Positions 62,709 to 64,000 of a DNA stretch of 64,000 nucleotides are shown here, piece after piece (position 1 is the stretch's first letter; the number at the start of each line of letters is the position of its first letter). The notes under the pieces were generated by a model. It was not told the origin of the DNA. It searched no databases and was given only the letters and a program-made list of their open reading frames with translations. Origin of the DNA: Bacillus manliponensis (GTDB lineage: Bacteria; Bacillota; Bacilli; Bacillales; Bacillaceae_G); NCBI RefSeq assembly GCF_000712595.1, contig NZ_JOTN01000001.1, positions 109,901-173,900 on the forward strand, written 5' to 3'. A program made the translations under genes and the position numbers.

Positions 62709-64000
62709 TTATGAGCTAAATTGCGCTTCGTACAATTTACTATAACCCCCGCCTTTATGTAGGAGCTCCTCATGCGAACCTTGTTCAGCAATGCCATCTT
62801 TATTCACAACGATAATTCGATCTGCATTTTTAATCGTTGCGAGCCTGTGGGCGATTACTAATGTTGTGCGACCAACCGCTAATTCAGCAAGTGACTTTTG
62901 AATCGCAAGTTCCGTTTCTGTATCGAGTGCAGAAGTCGCTTCATCTAAAATTAAAATCGGTGGATTTTTCAAGAACATACGAGCAATTGCGAGACGCTGC
63001 TTTTGTCCGCCTGAAAGCTTCACCCCTCGTTCACCAATTACTGTGTCTAATCCAGCTGGCTGCGAATAAATTAAGTCTTCTAATTGTGCTCGTTTAACAG
63101 CTTGCCAAATTTCAGTTTCTGAAGCTTGTAAGTTTCCATAGGCAATATTCTCTCTGATTGTCCCAGAGAATAGGAAGACATCTTGTTGTACAATCCCAAT
63201 TTGTTTACGAAGTGATGACAGTGTCATTTCCTTTATATCAATACCATCGATTGTTATAGAGCCATCTGTAATCTCATAAAAGCGTGGTAATAAGCTACAT
63301 AACGTTGTTTTTCCAGCACCAGATGGTCCAACAAACGCAACCGTTTCTCCCGCATTAATTTTCAAATCAATATGTTTCAAAATCGGTTCTTGTTCCTCAT
63401 ATCCGAAAGTAATGTTGTTATATTGAATATCACCATGTACATGTTTTACTACCATTGCATCCTTTGCATCTGCGATATCAGGTTCTGTTTCTAGCAGTTC
63501 AACATACCTTTTAAATCCTGCAATTCCCTTTGGATAACTTTCAATAACAGCATTAATCTTTTCAATTGGACGGAAGAAAATATTTGTTAATAATACAAAA
63601 CCAACAAATCCGCCATATGTTAGTTCCCCTTGTAAAACGAACCAAGTCCCGCATACTAATACAAATAAAGTAACAAGGCGCATTAACATATAACTAATTG
63701 ATGAATTTAACGCCATAATCTTATACGCCATAAGCTTTGTCGTACGAAAGCGAGCATTATTTACTGCAAATTGCCCTTTTTCAAACTCCTCATTGCCGAA
63801 TGCTTGTACAACACGAATTCCACCAACATTATTCTCAATACACGCATTAAAGTCCGCAACATCTGAAAATAAGCGTCTAAACGTAACTGTCATCTTACGA
63901 TTGAAATACAGTGCTAACCAAAGTAAAAATGGAATAACGAAGAATGTAAGCAAGGCTAACTTCCAGTTAATCATCATCATAAATGAAAATGCTCCAATTA
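62709..64000 (-). CDS. ABC transporter, membrane and ATPase domains fused (N-terminus beyond window)
   Basis: The C-terminal 430 residues of an ABC exporter half-transporter. Membrane segments run to about residue 150 of the visible part, then the ATPase: Walker A FVGPSGAGKTTLCS, Q-loop IVQQDVFLFSG, signature LSGGQKQRLAIAR, Walker B ILILDEATSALD. The frame is open to the right edge; the first visible codons read IGAFSFMMMINW. It is of the BmrA/MsbA multidrug type. Expected full length is near 580 residues, so about 150 lie outside. Confidence 0.92.
   Translation of the reverse strand, partial: IGAFSFMMMINWKLALLTFFVIPFLLWLALYFNRKMTVTFRRLFSDVADFNACIENNVGGIRVVQAFGNEEFEKGQFAVNNARFRTTKLMAYKIMALNSSISYMLMRLVTLFVLVCGTWFVLQGELTYGGFVGFVLLTNIFFRPIEKINAVIESYPKGIAGFKRYVELLETEPDIADAKDAMVVKHVHGDIQYNNITFGYEEQEPILKHIDLKINAGETVAFVGPSGAGKTTLCSLLPRFYEITDGSITIDGIDIKEMTLSSLRKQIGIVQQDVFLFSGTIRENIAYGNLQASETEIWQAVKRAQLEDLIYSQPAGLDTVIGERGVKLSGGQKQRLAIARMFLKNPPILILDEATSALDTETELAIQKSLAELAVGRTTLVIAHRLATIKNADRIIVVNKDGIAEQGSHEELLHKGGGYSKLYEAQFSS

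Overview
The window is chromosomal DNA of a low-GC Firmicute, almost certainly a member of the Bacillus cereus group. The basis is the core block (trxB, a TPR protein, ppaX, lgt, hprK, the yvlD/pspC genes, uvrBA), the codon use, and four copies of a roughly 157-bp repeat that fits the cereus-group element bcr1, each flanked by ATAAA. No phage, plasmid, transposase or CRISPR array was seen.

Positions 1 to about 40.8 kb hold a biosynthetic gene cluster, nearly all on the minus strand and running off the left edge. It combines a four-module NRPS (A-T-C-A-T-C-A-T plus C-A-T-TE), a dissociated type II FAS/PKS-like set (two KAS II, one KAS III, an ACP, two stand-alone acyltransferases, a ketoreductase), a possible starter-unit set (ThDP enzyme, aldehyde dehydrogenase homologue, AMP-ligase) and an Sfp-type phosphopantetheinyl transferase. 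It also has methylmalonyl-CoA genes and two exporters (MFS, and an RND pump like SwrC). Five genes downstream of the NRPS (lyase, Thr kinase-like GHMP protein, PLP beta-replacement enzyme, ATP-grasp, threonine aldolase) look like a route to a beta-substituted amino acid, most simply 2,3-diaminobutyrate. I do not recognise the product.

The main regulatory observation is a motif, TGCG-N5-TACGG, found five times, each exactly 23 bp upstream of a -10-like hexamer (motif centre about -42.5). It precedes the operons starting at 8910, 30216 and 40628. The cluster encodes a LuxR/GerE-type regulator (9078-9722), preceded by an uncalled 45-residue peptide gene with a very strong ribosome site. I infer that this regulator is the activator.

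From 40.9 to 52.7 kb lie core genes: trxB, TPR protein, ppaX, lgt, hprK, three small membrane-protein genes, and uvrBA behind a LexA-like box. The cluster abuts trxB, where Bacilli normally carry yvcI-rapZ-yvcK-whiA.

From 52.2 to 64 kb is a mosaic of small units: a lipoprotein, an SRPBCC protein, a complete small LexA-box gene (22-residue peptide), a MerR gene whose membrane partner is cut by a bcr1-like repeat, two more decayed small genes, a Xre repressor with twin perfect operators, an SLH protein, YeiH with a LysR regulator, a MerR/flavoprotein pair, an ABC-F gene behind an attenuator-like leader, a GNAT gene bracketed by two repeats, a YbjQ protein and the C-terminal part of an ABC exporter.
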